Assembly: GCA_039029935.1 (NCBI GenBank)
Contig: JBCCFC010000516.1
Location: 1-9,023 of the forward strand
DNA: 9,023 nucleotides
DNA from: G039029935 sp039029935
Lineage (GTDB): Bacteria; Chloroflexota; Anaerolineae; Caldilineales; Caldilineaceae
Direction: 5' to 3'
A model generated the notes under the pieces. The model was not told the DNA's origin, searched no databases, and worked only from the letters and a program-made list of their open reading frames with translations. The translations under genes were made by a program, and so were the position numbers. Positions 1 through 6,988 of the stretch are shown here, in pieces (the stretch's first letter is position 1; the number at the start of each line of letters is the position of its first letter).

Positions 1-761
1 ATCTTTCTGTCGCCCTCAACCACGAGCGTGAACCATTTGACAATCCAGACTTCCGTCGTGCTTTATCGCTGGCACTCAATCGCTATGAGGCATCAGAAAC
101 ATTGTCCAAAATTGCCAATGTGAAGTATGTCGGTGGCGTCATGCGTCCAGGCTCGGAATATGCGGCAACTGACGAGGAGATGAGCGCATGGTCTGGCTAT
201 GGTACAGATATCGAAGCGGCACGGGCTGAGGCACAGGAATTGTTGTCTGCGGCTGGCATTGACGAAGGGTTCTCCTTTACGTTCAAAAACCGTGATGTTC
301 CCATGCCTTATGAGCCAATGGGTATCTGGTTGGTTGATCAGTGGCGTCAGATTGGTCTGAACGTTGAGTTGCAAGTTGTTGAAGGTGCAGACTTTATTTC
401 GCAACGTGCGGCAGGTGACTTTGATGCGGCGATGGACTGGGAATGTGGCTTTATGGATGAGCCAGACCTGCAACTCGCCAAGTATTTGTCGCTGGACAAG
501 AGTGGCGCAAACTACTCACGCTACACCAACGAAACGCTAGATGATCTCTATGAGCAGCAATCACGTGCCACCAGCTTTGACGAACGCCGTGAGTTGATCC
601 GCGAATTTGAGCGTGTTCTGCTGGATGAGAACGCCCACACCTTCCCAACACTTTGGTGGTTCAAGATCAATCCACACTCGTCTAAGGTTCAAGGGTGGAA
701 GCAACTGCCAAGCCATTATCTCAACCAGAGTCTGCGCGATGTATGGCTGATGCCTGAATAA
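1..761 (+). CDS. ABC transporter solute-binding protein, family 5 (C-terminal part, 5' truncated)
   Basis: This is the C-terminal 252 residues of an extracytoplasmic solute-binding protein of the peptide/nickel/opine class (SBP_bac_5). The frame is open from base 3 and enters from outside the window, so the in-frame TTG at 102 is not a start. The opening residues (EPFDNPDFRRALSLALNR) match the family's hallmark 'F.dvrvRqAl..AiDR' segment. Later come the lobe pattern 'GIWLVDQWRQIGLNVEL' and the typical end: YSRYTNETLDDL, then an acidic helix ending ERVLLDENAHTFPTLWW. The signal peptide and N-terminal lobe are missing. The protein should bind a ligand outside the membrane and deliver it to the two permeases encoded just downstream. 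The ligand cannot be read from this fragment; an oligopeptide or another small solute is possible. A 100-base spacer with a strong hairpin separates it from the first permease gene. Family call is firm; substrate is unknown. Confidence 0.92.
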   Translation, partial: LSVALNHEREPFDNPDFRRALSLALNRYEASETLSKIANVKYVGGVMRPGSEYAATDEEMSAWSGYGTDIEAARAEAQELLSAAGIDEGFSFTFKNRDVPMPYEPMGIWLVDQWRQIGLNVELQVVEGADFISQRAAGDFDAAMDWECGFMDEPDLQLAKYLSLDKSGANYSRYTNETLDDLYEQQSRATSFDERRELIREFERVLLDENAHTFPTLWWFKINPHSSKVQGWKQLPSHYLNQSLRDVWLMPE

Positions 762-768
762 ACACAAT

Positions 769-853
769 AGCCAGTCAGCTAGTCAGCTAGTCAGCTAGTC
801 AGCTTGACCTACTGAAGTGCTGAAGTGCTGACTGGCTGACGACCTGACTAGCT
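769..853 (+). repeat. Tandem octamer repeat forming a long imperfect hairpin between binding protein and permease
   Basis: AGTCAGCT occurs four times in perfect tandem at 773-780, 781-788, 789-796 and 797-804. A second octamer, CTGAAGTG, is repeated at 812-819 and 820-827. The segment 777-803 is complementary to 827-853 at 24 of 27 positions plus one G-U pair (unpaired: 787/843 and 789/841), leaving a 23-base loop. An alternative perfect 11-bp pairing is 769-779 with 827-837. The 3' arm ends 8 bases before the permease ATG and no T-run follows, so it is not a standard intrinsic terminator. In other importers, intercistronic hairpins of this kind raise binding-protein mRNA relative to permease mRNA; that role here is inferred. 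Confidence 0.85.
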
Positions 854-861
854 AAAAAACT

Positions 862-1818
862 ATGCAACAATACATCATCAAACGTCTTCTGCTGATGATC
901 CCCACGCTCTTTGGCGTCGCCATTTTCATCTTTGTCCTCATGCGCGTACTGCCTGGTGACATTGTGCTGCTGCGCATGACCAGTGAAGGTGGCTCTGTCA
1001 CCGAAGAAGTCATCGCCATTGAGCGCGCCCGTTTGGGATTAGATCAACCGATGTGGCAACAGTTCACCACGTGGATGGGTGGCATCCTGCTACGCGGTGA
1101 TTTTGGTGTCTCCATGTGGACGGGTAGACCCATCAGCTATGAGATTAGTACGCGGTTTCAACTTAGCCTGCAAGTCGCACTGATGGCAACCTTTGTGTCG
1201 ATCCTTATTTCGATTCCACTGGGTGTGCTATCCGCATTTCATCAGGACACATGGATCGACTACGCCATCCGCGTCTTTAGCATTGCAGGGTTAGCCATTC
1301 CTTCGTTTTGGTTGGGCATCCTCATCATTCTCTTCCTGCTCATTTACTTCCAATGGGTTCCACCGATGATCTACACGCCGATTTGGGAAGACCCAGTCGC
1401 CAATATTCAGCAGCTTATCTGGCCTGCGGTGGCGGTTGGTTATCGTTATTCAGCTGTCTCGACGCGTATGGCACGGTCTGCTTGTCTCGAGGTGTTGCGT
1501 GAAGATTATATGCGCACGGCTCGCTCCAAAGGGTTACGCGGGCGAGTAGCGTTGATGCGTCATTGTCTGCCCAATGCATTGCTGCCCGTAATTACAGTCA
1601 TCGGTCTTGAATTTGCCTTCCTCTTTGGCGGGCTGATTGTTACAGAGCAGGTCTTCAACCTCAACGGGTTGGGACGCCTCTTTGTCCAGTCAATTTCGCA
1701 ACGCGACTATACCATGACACAATCGCTGGTGTTGCTGATTGCCGCAGCCTTTATCATTGTCAATTTTATTGTGGATATTCTCTATGCCCGTCTCGACCCC
1801 AGAATTCGTTATCAGTAA
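862..1818 (+). CDS. ABC transporter permease, DppB/OppB type
   Basis: This is an integral membrane subunit of a peptide/nickel-class importer, 318 residues, the usual length for the family. The N-terminus (YIIKRLLLMIPTLFGVAIFIF, then RVLPGD at 28-33) is the classic DppB/OppB first membrane helix and following loop. Further membrane segments lie near residues 103-125, 137-162, 185-200, 241-264 and 285-308. The cytoplasmic EAA loop that docks on the ATPase is at about 201-241 (LEVLREDYMRTARSKGLRG, then HCLPNALLP). The C-terminus (VDILYARLDPRIRY) is also typical. It should form the channel with the next gene product. The ATG at 862 fits the family N-terminus, although no clear Shine-Dalgarno lies before it; the preceding bases are A-rich and directly follow a hairpin arm. 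Its stop codon abuts the next start. DppB, OppB and related permeases cannot be told apart from sequence alone. Confidence 0.95.
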   Translation: MQQYIIKRLLLMIPTLFGVAIFIFVLMRVLPGDIVLLRMTSEGGSVTEEVIAIERARLGLDQPMWQQFTTWMGGILLRGDFGVSMWTGRPISYEISTRFQLSLQVALMATFVSILISIPLGVLSAFHQDTWIDYAIRVFSIAGLAIPSFWLGILIILFLLIYFQWVPPMIYTPIWEDPVANIQQLIWPAVAVGYRYSAVSTRMARSACLEVLREDYMRTARSKGLRGRVALMRHCLPNALLPVITVIGLEFAFLFGGLIVTEQVFNLNGLGRLFVQSISQRDYTMTQSLVLLIAAAFIIVNFIVDILYARLDPRIRYQ

Positions 1819-2727
1819 ATGACCAATAACCAAACAACTATGACAGAGCAAATTGCCAAGCCAGAGGACGCCATGAAACGCTCAGGTAGACTCAAAACCA
1901 TCGCTCAATTTACCCGACAGAAGCCCCTTGGTGCCTTTGGTGCCGCCATCATCGTCGTCTTCTTCATCGCGGCCATCTTTGCCGATATGCTTGCCCCCTT
2001 TGATCCATTGGAGACCAACTATGGGTCGATGATGCAGCCGCCATCGTTTGCAAATTGGATGGGGACCGATGTCTTTGGCCGCGATATCCTCAGCCGCATT
2101 CTCTATGGTAGCCGCACCGCCATGCTCATCGGTTTCACCACATCATTTGTCGCTGCCACGCTAGGGGCGGTCATCGGCGTCTTTAGTGCCTATCAAGGCG
2201 GCACGACTGACCTCTTGATTCAGCGTGTGATGGATGTCATCCTCTCCTTCCCACTGATTGTCATGGCCTTGGCAATGGTCGCCGTGTTGGGTGTGGGTAC
2301 ATCAACGTTGGTCCTTGCCATTGTTGTCCCCATGATTCCGCGTGCCACACGGGTTGTCCGCGCCAGCGCACTGAGCATTCGTGAAAGCCTCTATGTGGAA
2401 TCCGCAGAGGTCATCGGTGCAAAACCAAGCCGCATCATCTATCTGCATATGCTCCCCAACGTCATGGGACCCTACCTGATTATGCTCACATCATTTCTCG
2501 GACAGGCTATCCTGCTGGAAGCCTCACTCAGCTTTATCGGGCTAGGCGTGGCCGAACCAACACCCGCATGGGGATTGATGTTGAAAGGTGCTGCCGAACA
2601 GTTTATTGAGCAAGCCCCTTGGATGAGCATCTTTCCCGGGTTAGCCATCAGCTTGGCCGTGTTTGGGTTTAATGTTTTTGGGGATGCACTGCGGGATGTG
2701 CTAGACCCCAAACTTCGGTTACGATAA
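1819..2727 (+). CDS. ABC transporter permease, DppC/OppC type
   Basis: This is the second membrane subunit of the importer, 302 residues. After a polar N-terminus (1-35) comes a first membrane helix at about 37-56 (OppC_N region). The family signature GTDVFGRDILSRILYGSR lies at 82-99, and more membrane segments lie near 101-123, 141-170, 214-235 and 268-289. The EAA-type loop is at about 176-216 (RASALSIRESLYVESAEVIGA, then HMLPNV). The C-terminal signatures LSFIGLG (237-243) and NVFGDALRDVLDPKL (285-299) are intact. The ATG at 1819 follows the upstream TAA directly and has no evident Shine-Dalgarno, so translation is probably coupled to the first permease. An in-frame ATG at 1873, preceded by AGAGG at 1863-1867, is a credible alternative start that would remove 18 residues without touching the conserved core. 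No ATPase gene follows, although DppD/DppF-type genes often lie next to such permeases. Confidence 0.94.
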   Translation: MTNNQTTMTEQIAKPEDAMKRSGRLKTIAQFTRQKPLGAFGAAIIVVFFIAAIFADMLAPFDPLETNYGSMMQPPSFANWMGTDVFGRDILSRILYGSRTAMLIGFTTSFVAATLGAVIGVFSAYQGGTTDLLIQRVMDVILSFPLIVMALAMVAVLGVGTSTLVLAIVVPMIPRATRVVRASALSIRESLYVESAEVIGAKPSRIIYLHMLPNVMGPYLIMLTSFLGQAILLEASLSFIGLGVAEPTPAWGLMLKGAAEQFIEQAPWMSIFPGLAISLAVFGFNVFGDALRDVLDPKLRLR

Positions 2728-2744
2728 GTGGAGGACGCTCACCA

Positions 2745-3794
2745 ATGATTGAAGGACGAATCAACCTATACAGTGATACGCAAAGCCGACCGACGCTTGT
2801 GATGCGCCAAGCCATGCTTGATGCGCCTGTTGGCGATGAACAGAAAGGGCTGGATGAGAGCGTGAATCAGCTCTGTGCCTATGTTGCAGACCTGTTGGGC
2901 ATGGAGGATGCGGTCTTTCTGCCATCGGGAACCATGTGCAACGAAATCGCCATATTGGTTCACTGTAAACCTGGCGATGAGGTCTATGCGGACCAAAGCG
3001 CGCATATTCTCAATTTTGAAGTAGGTGGTCCATCGGCCTTGGCAGGCGTCAACATTTGCCCCTTGCCCGGTGAAAACGGCATCTATACAGCAGGAATGCT
3101 GGCGAATGCAATTCGGCCTGAGAGCCGTTACGCCCCGCGATCACAACTGGTTTCAGTTGAACAGACATCGAACTTGGGTGGTGGCAAGGTATGGCCGTTG
3201 ACATCTATTCAGTCAGTGATCGAGGTTGCCAAAGCGCATGACCTTAAGCTGCATATGGATGGCGCACGGCTCATGAATGCAGTCATGGCCTCCGGTGTGT
3301 CGGCCAAAGATTATTGTTGTGGATTCGACAGTGCATGGGTGGACCTGAGCAAAGGGCTGGGCTGTCCAATCGGTGCAGTGTTGGCCGGGTCGCGTGAATT
3401 CATTAACGATGCGTGGCGATGGAAACAACGCATCGGTGGGGCCTTGCGACAAGCTGGGATGCTCGCTGCGGCTGGTCTCTATGCATTTGAACATCATCTG
3501 GAGCAACTTGCCGCTGACCACGCCAATGCACGTCGTCTTGCGGAAATTATCAGCACGAATGAGCATATCCGCATTGACTCCACCGAAGTTGAAACCAACA
3601 TTGTTCTCTTTGAGATTACAGCGTCTGATGTTGCGGCGTCAGACGTTGTCTCCGTATTGGAGGCAAGGGAAATCAATATCGGTGCATTTGGTCCAACACG
3701 CTTGCGGGCAGTGACACATTTGGATGTTGACGACACACAGATCGAAGAGGCGGGGCGTCAGATATGTGAGGTTGTTGATGGGCTGGCCCGTTAA
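2745..3794 (+). CDS. ltaE: Low-specificity L-threonine aldolase (PLP enzyme)
   Basis: This is a pyridoxal-phosphate enzyme that splits L-threonine or L-allo-threonine into glycine and acetaldehyde; family members also act on other beta-hydroxy amino acids. Its 349 residues match the family length. Visible signatures are the N-terminal SDT (10-12), PSGTMCN (60-66), the substrate-site region around H87 (AHILNFEVGG), HMDGAR (170-175, PLP-contacting Asp172 and Arg175), and SKGLGCPIGAVLAG (202-215) with Lys203 as the Schiff-base lysine. GGALRQAG (231-238) and RAVTHLDV (321-328) follow. The start at 2745 is supported by GGAGG at 2730-2734. It lies 17 bases after the second permease gene on the same strand and is probably cotranscribed, so it may process imported hydroxy amino acids or supply glycine; that link is inferred. 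Its stop overlaps the stop of the convergent gene. Exact stereopreference (L-threo, L-allo or phenylserine-like) cannot be set from sequence. Confidence 0.93.
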   Translation: MIEGRINLYSDTQSRPTLVMRQAMLDAPVGDEQKGLDESVNQLCAYVADLLGMEDAVFLPSGTMCNEIAILVHCKPGDEVYADQSAHILNFEVGGPSALAGVNICPLPGENGIYTAGMLANAIRPESRYAPRSQLVSVEQTSNLGGGKVWPLTSIQSVIEVAKAHDLKLHMDGARLMNAVMASGVSAKDYCCGFDSAWVDLSKGLGCPIGAVLAGSREFINDAWRWKQRIGGALRQAGMLAAAGLYAFEHHLEQLAADHANARRLAEIISTNEHIRIDSTEVETNIVLFEITASDVAASDVVSVLEAREINIGAFGPTRLRAVTHLDVDDTQIEEAGRQICEVVDGLAR

Positions 3795-5362
3795 AGGCTT
3801 TTACTCTTCCAATCGTCTAACCCCTTGGCCGCTGTACTAAAATTTGCTCCTACCAGCGTTATCGGTTTGGACTGTGCCAGATATTTCTCATAATATTTCT
3901 TCGTAAGAATCTGATCGAGTGCCTCTTGCGCGCTTTTGTTGATTTTAAATTCAAAGAGATAAATATGGTCCTCAAGCGTGATCACAGCATCTATGCGCCC
4001 AACGTTGGTCGTTGGTTCTACTTGAATGTTTAGACCCAGGAATTTAAATGTCAGATAGAAGATCGTCTGGTAATATTTTTCATAGTCGAGATGCAAGTTA
4101 TAGTCAATGTCGGCAAACAATGCTTGTACCCCCACAAAAAAGGTGTCCAAGTCATGACTTTCCAGTGCGTCAATCAACGCCCATAATTGTTTTGCACTGT
4201 AGCCTTGGTCCTGATAGCCAAACTCATCAATCAAGCTGGTCAGGAATGCTGTTTCAACCTCATGGTTGGGGAACCCGAGTGTATAACGACTGGAGCGTTT
4301 ATCGTAATTTTTGATGGTGAGATAGCCTGTCTGAAAGAGGAGTGGGACCAATGCAAGTCGCTCAATATTAAAGGAGTCAAAGGCTCTGGCTGTATATTTT
4401 TCGGTTTCAAAGTCTTCCACATCAAACATTTCTTTGTGAATTTGTTTGATTAGGAATGTAGGTGTGCCGCTTTGAAACCAGTAGTCGTCAAACTGTTTGG
4501 CATGAAAGAGTTGCATGGTCGAAAAGGGGTTGTAGACGTTCTCGGCATTGGGTGCAAAGCAAAAGCCATTGTACCAAAAGCGAATTTTGTCAAGCAGTTC
4601 CTCGTCGGTCATCTCTTCCTGCACAGCAAACTCGCCAATGTGTTCGCTAAAATTGTCGCGTAACTCCGGTTCGGTCAATCCCAGAGCCGTGCCAAAGGTT
4701 GTGCGCATAGTTAAATCAACCAGATGATTGAGTTCGGAAAAAATAGTGACGCGGGTGAACTTGCTGACGCCTGTGATGAATACAAAACGGATATAGCGGT
4801 CCAGTGCTTTGACGGCGGTGTAAAATCCCTTCATGACGCGCTGGATGCGTTTGGCCTCTTCAATGTCATCTAAGTTGTCGAGTATAGGTTTGTCATATTC
4901 ATCAATCAAGATCACAACACGGCTTGTGTCCATATCCACAGCCGCGGCGGATTTAACCAAGGCAAGAATTAAATCGTCAAGCTGGATGGTCGTACCCTCG
5001 TTAAAGGATAGACCATAGTCTTCAGCAACCCGTTTGAGATGGGTTTGAATGGCAGACTCTAGTTCCTTGGCATTGCAGACGGGCTTGGTACTAAAGTCGA
5101 TATGGATGACAGGATAGGACTGCCAATCATAATCACTGTCATAAATCCACAATCCTTGGAAGAGCTCTTTGTTACCCTTGAAAACTTCTTCGAGCGTGGA
5201 GATAAGCAAGCTTTTGCCAAAGCGTCGAGGGCGCGATAAGAAGTAGACGCCTTTGGCGTCTCTGACTAATTGATAGATATGTTCTGTTTTATCTACATAG
5301 AGAAAGCCACCCTCGATTAAATCTCTAAATGTGGATGTACTCGGTTGTATTGGTTTTGGCAT
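3791..5362 (-). CDS. DUF1703-type protein: AAA-ATPase-like domain plus PD-(D/E)XK nuclease-like domain
   Basis: This 523-residue protein has the two-part layout of the family AAA-ATPase_like (PF09820) plus PDDEXK_9 (PF08011). The N-terminal entry motif is FRDLIEGGFLYVDKTEHI (12-29). A degenerate P-loop, SRPRRFGKS (43-51), follows, then a Walker B-like strand VVILIDEYDKP (149-159) and a sensor-like strand FVFITGVSKF (193-202). Family motifs FWYNGF (262-267) and SGTPTFL (298-304) come next. The C-terminal nuclease-like core has GRIDAVI (455-461, Asp458) and YLFEFK (468-473, Glu471 and Lys473), then a helix with KKYYEKYL. The family is present in many copies in some bacterial genomes; its biological role is not established. 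The ATG at 5362 is supported by a purine-rich GGGAGGGAG at 5366-5374. The gene stands alone, with its own promoter and no partner on this strand. Nucleic-acid cleavage is inferred from the fold motif only. Confidence 0.92.
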   Translation of the reverse strand: MPKPIQPSTSTFRDLIEGGFLYVDKTEHIYQLVRDAKGVYFLSRPRRFGKSLLISTLEEVFKGNKELFQGLWIYDSDYDWQSYPVIHIDFSTKPVCNAKELESAIQTHLKRVAEDYGLSFNEGTTIQLDDLILALVKSAAAVDMDTSRVVILIDEYDKPILDNLDDIEEAKRIQRVMKGFYTAVKALDRYIRFVFITGVSKFTRVTIFSELNHLVDLTMRTTFGTALGLTEPELRDNFSEHIGEFAVQEEMTDEELLDKIRFWYNGFCFAPNAENVYNPFSTMQLFHAKQFDDYWFQSGTPTFLIKQIHKEMFDVEDFETEKYTARAFDSFNIERLALVPLLFQTGYLTIKNYDKRSSRYTLGFPNHEVETAFLTSLIDEFGYQDQGYSAKQLWALIDALESHDLDTFFVGVQALFADIDYNLHLDYEKYYQTIFYLTFKFLGLNIQVEPTTNVGRIDAVITLEDHIYLFEFKINKSAQEALDQILTKKYYEKYLAQSKPITLVGANFSTAAKGLDDWKSKSL

Positions 5363-5400
5363 TGCTCCCTCCCTTATAGTTTATAGGATAACAAAAACAA

Positions 5401-5440
5401 GTGTTCATTGACTTTAGATTATACCAAACACGATGAACAC
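5401..5440. promoter_or_regulatory. Inverted repeat flanking a -10 box (candidate operator)
   Basis: GTGTTCATTG (5401-5410) and CGATGAACAC (5431-5440) are inverted copies with one mismatch in ten; the outer eight pairs are perfect. The half-sites are 30 bases apart centre to centre, about three helical turns. They enclose the minus-strand TATAAT, and the 5431-5440 arm fills most of the -35/-10 spacer. This geometry suits a dimeric repressor, but no regulator gene is in view. A transcript hairpin is a less likely alternative. Confidence 0.45.
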
Positions 5441-5446
5441 CTGCAA
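5418..5446 (-). promoter_or_regulatory. Promoter for the DUF1703-type gene
   Basis: On the minus strand, a perfect TATAAT (plus-strand 5418-5423) is preceded, after exactly 17 bases, by TTGCAG (plus-strand 5441-5446), a 3-of-6 match to the sigma-70 -35 consensus. The start codon is 55 bases downstream of the -10 box. The -10 is strong and the -35 weak, which fits a promoter helped or controlled by a regulator at the overlapping inverted repeat. Confidence 0.6.
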
Positions 5447-5524
5447 AGGTTTGTACGGTGTGGAGTATAGAGGAGACGGTCGTCATTCCATTAAACAGCG
5501 TTATAGACCACCGACTGATATAGT

Positions 5525-5553
5525 TTGATTATATCGACCCAAGGTTGTATACT
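5525..5553 (+). promoter_or_regulatory. Promoter for the homogentisate dioxygenase-like gene
   Basis: TTGATT (5525-5530) and TATACT (5548-5553) are spaced by 17 bases and match the sigma-70 hexamers at 4 of 6 and 5 of 6 positions. Transcription would begin near 5560, giving a leader of about 70 bases before the ATG at 5629. A GATATA/TATATC dyad (5517-5522 and 5530-5535) overlaps the -35 box and may bind a regulator. Confidence 0.55.
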
Positions 5554-5617
5554 GCGAGCTAAATTTGCCAACAATGTTTTGGTGCTTTCGTGACAGGGGA
5601 AATATGATTGCGACAAC

Positions 5618-5623
5618 AAGGAG
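5618..5623 (+). promoter_or_regulatory. Ribosome-binding site fixing the dioxygenase start
   Basis: AAGGAG lies five bases before the ATG at 5629. This decides against the in-frame TTG at 5608, which sits upstream of this site and would encode seven extra residues. Confidence 0.85.
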
Positions 5624-5628
5624 TTGAT

Positions 5629-6879
5629 ATGCAGAATTATCCACATAAGCAGGGGCGATACCCCAACCAAGCACATGTCCGTGTGCCAGAGGGGACATTT
5701 GAACTGGAGTATGCACGCGATGGATTCTTTAGCGAAGAGGCGTCGCATCTCTATGTGACCGAGCCACCATCGAACTGGAAGCGGATTGAGGGTGATTTGA
5801 AGCCCCGTGCGGTGGACTGCCGGACCATCGTCACCGCTGACAGCGAGAACGCAGATGCGCTGCCAACTTCACTGCTCAGTGCGGCGGTGTGGTGTGGTAA
5901 AAAGACGCTCTCGTTTTTCCTGAGCAAACGCCAGGAGGCCATGCCCTACATCTACAAAAGCATTGATGGCGATGAGATGTACTTTGTGCATGATGGCTAC
6001 GGTCGCATCGAGACCGAGTTTGGGGTGTTGGAGTATGAGCCAGGCGACTACATCCTCATGCCACGTGGCTGTCTCTATCGTGTAATTCCTGAAAACCACC
6101 GCACCTTTATGATCATCTGCGAGTCGATTTCACCCTATCGTATCCCAGATCGTGGGCTGCTGGGGCCACATGCCATCTTTGACAAGGGGGTGTTGCGTCT
6201 GCCTGATTTTGATGCACCGCGAGAGGAATGGGCACAAGATGAATATGAGGTGCGTGTTAAACGACTCGGCTATCTGACCAAATTTTGGTATGACTTCAAC
6301 CCGTTGGCAAGTGTCGCAGGCTGGAAAGGCACCTTGACACCCTACATTCTCAACGTGCGCGACATTCGCCCCATCTCCATGCTCAACAACCACGTTGCAC
6401 CAACCGCCAACACCACCTTCCAGAGCGACGATGTACTTGTCACCACCTTTGCACCACGTGCATTGGGCAACGCCGAAACGCTACGTGTACCCTTCTATCA
6501 CCGCAACATCGACTACGATGAATTCATCTTCTACTACGAGGGCAACTTCTTCTCCAAGGCGGGCATCGAGCCGGGGATGTTTACGCTGCACCCTGCCGGG
6601 CTGGATCATGGACCCCACCCTAAGGCATTTGAGCGGGATCGCGAGAACATGGAACGACTGCTTGCTGAGGGCCAAGAGTATGCTATCGGCAAATCCACGG
6701 CCATCAACTTTGACACCACACACATGCTCTTTAGCAGCAGTGAGACCATCGAGGCTGAGTGGAAAGGCTATCACACCTCTTGGTATGACCAAGCACAGGA
6801 GATGGAAGCCGAAGGCACTGTGTTTGGACCCAACTACAGCATGTCAATGGACCCGTATGATGTGTTAGAGATAGCATAA
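5629..6879 (+). CDS. hmgA: Homogentisate 1,2-dioxygenase-like cupin
   Basis: This is a probable iron-dependent ring-cleaving dioxygenase of 416 residues, resembling homogentisate 1,2-dioxygenase, which opens homogentisate to maleylacetoacetate in tyrosine and phenylacetate catabolism. The N-terminal cupin half shows DEMYFVHDGYGRIETEFG (115-132), EYEPGDYILMPRG (135-147) and LLGPHAIFD (177-185), all family-typical. The C-terminal half carries candidate iron ligands: His291 (FYHRN), Glu298 (DYDEF) and His327 (LDHGPHP). His255 (NNHVAPT) is a candidate catalytic base. The His-to-Glu spacing of seven is what I recall for actinobacterial-type members, versus six in the human enzyme, so substrate range may differ from classical HmgA. 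The start at 5629 rests on AAGGAG at 5618-5623. It has its own promoter and is followed after 109 bases by an extradiol dioxygenase gene on the same strand. Superfamily assignment is strong; the exact substrate (homogentisate, gentisate-like or other hydroquinone) is less sure. Confidence 0.85.
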   Translation: MQNYPHKQGRYPNQAHVRVPEGTFELEYARDGFFSEEASHLYVTEPPSNWKRIEGDLKPRAVDCRTIVTADSENADALPTSLLSAAVWCGKKTLSFFLSKRQEAMPYIYKSIDGDEMYFVHDGYGRIETEFGVLEYEPGDYILMPRGCLYRVIPENHRTFMIICESISPYRIPDRGLLGPHAIFDKGVLRLPDFDAPREEWAQDEYEVRVKRLGYLTKFWYDFNPLASVAGWKGTLTPYILNVRDIRPISMLNNHVAPTANTTFQSDDVLVTTFAPRALGNAETLRVPFYHRNIDYDEFIFYYEGNFFSKAGIEPGMFTLHPAGLDHGPHPKAFERDRENMERLLAEGQEYAIGKSTAINFDTTHMLFSSSETIEAEWKGYHTSWYDQAQEMEAEGTVFGPNYSMSMDPYDVLEIA

Positions 6880-6884
6880 ATAAG

Positions 6885-6967
6885 ATAGTGTCGCGGATTT
6901 TGGGATCGCGGATTGGCATCGAAAACAATCCGCGGGGAGCCTTTGGTTCCTAAATCAGCGACTCTAT
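6885..6967 (+). repeat. 83-base multi-stem dyad element between the two dioxygenase genes
   Basis: Outer arms 6885-6900 and 6952-6967 are complementary at 14 of 16 positions (mismatches 6889/6963 and 6895/6957). Inside are two further hairpins: a perfect 9-bp stem 6907-6915/6926-6934 with a 10-base loop, and a 6-bp stem 6936-6941/6945-6950 (one G-U) with a 3-base loop. The word CGCGGATT occurs at 6892-6899 and 6907-6914 and inverted at 6927-6934. The whole could fold as a three-way junction. It starts 5 bases after the upstream stop codon and ends 21 bases before the next ATG. No T-run follows, so it is not a standard terminator. It may be a REP/MITE-like mobile palindrome or a structured RNA; the class is not identified. 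Confidence 0.75.
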
Positions 6968-6988
6968 TATCATGGGAGCGAAACAAGA

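Larger units (their letters stand above)
5363..5628. other. Divergent intergenic region with two promoters
   Basis: These 266 bases separate the minus-strand DUF1703-type gene from the plus-strand dioxygenase gene. They contain one promoter-like element for each direction, an inverted repeat over the minus-strand -10 box and a smaller dyad over the plus-strand -35 box. I see no convincing coding sequence here; short open stretches lack family resemblance and ribosome-binding sites. Confidence 0.7.

Noticed and set aside
102..104. TTG as start codon of a 219-residue protein
   Set aside because: The frame stays open to the window edge and the upstream residues match the binding-protein family, so the gene starts before base 1.
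93..473. Minus-strand open frame opposite the binding protein
   Set aside because: It shows no family resemblance or ribosome-binding site and lies wholly antisense to a well-supported gene; the same applies to the other antisense and out-of-frame open stretches across the window.
773..804. Tandem AGTCAGCT units as a CRISPR array
   Set aside because: Units are 8 bases with no spacers and no cas genes are nearby; it is a simple tandem repeat forming a hairpin.
3619..3649. Internal duplication (ASDV twice) in the threonine aldolase
   Set aside because: It is a short low-complexity surface segment, with differing codons, and has no effect on family motifs.
5608..5610. TTG as start of the homogentisate dioxygenase-like gene
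   Set aside because: It lies before the AAGGAG at 5618-5623; the ATG at 5629 has correct spacing from that site.
6907..6934. 9-bp hairpin as an intrinsic terminator after the dioxygenase gene
   Set aside because: It is followed by GGGAGCC rather than a T-run and is part of a larger nested dyad.
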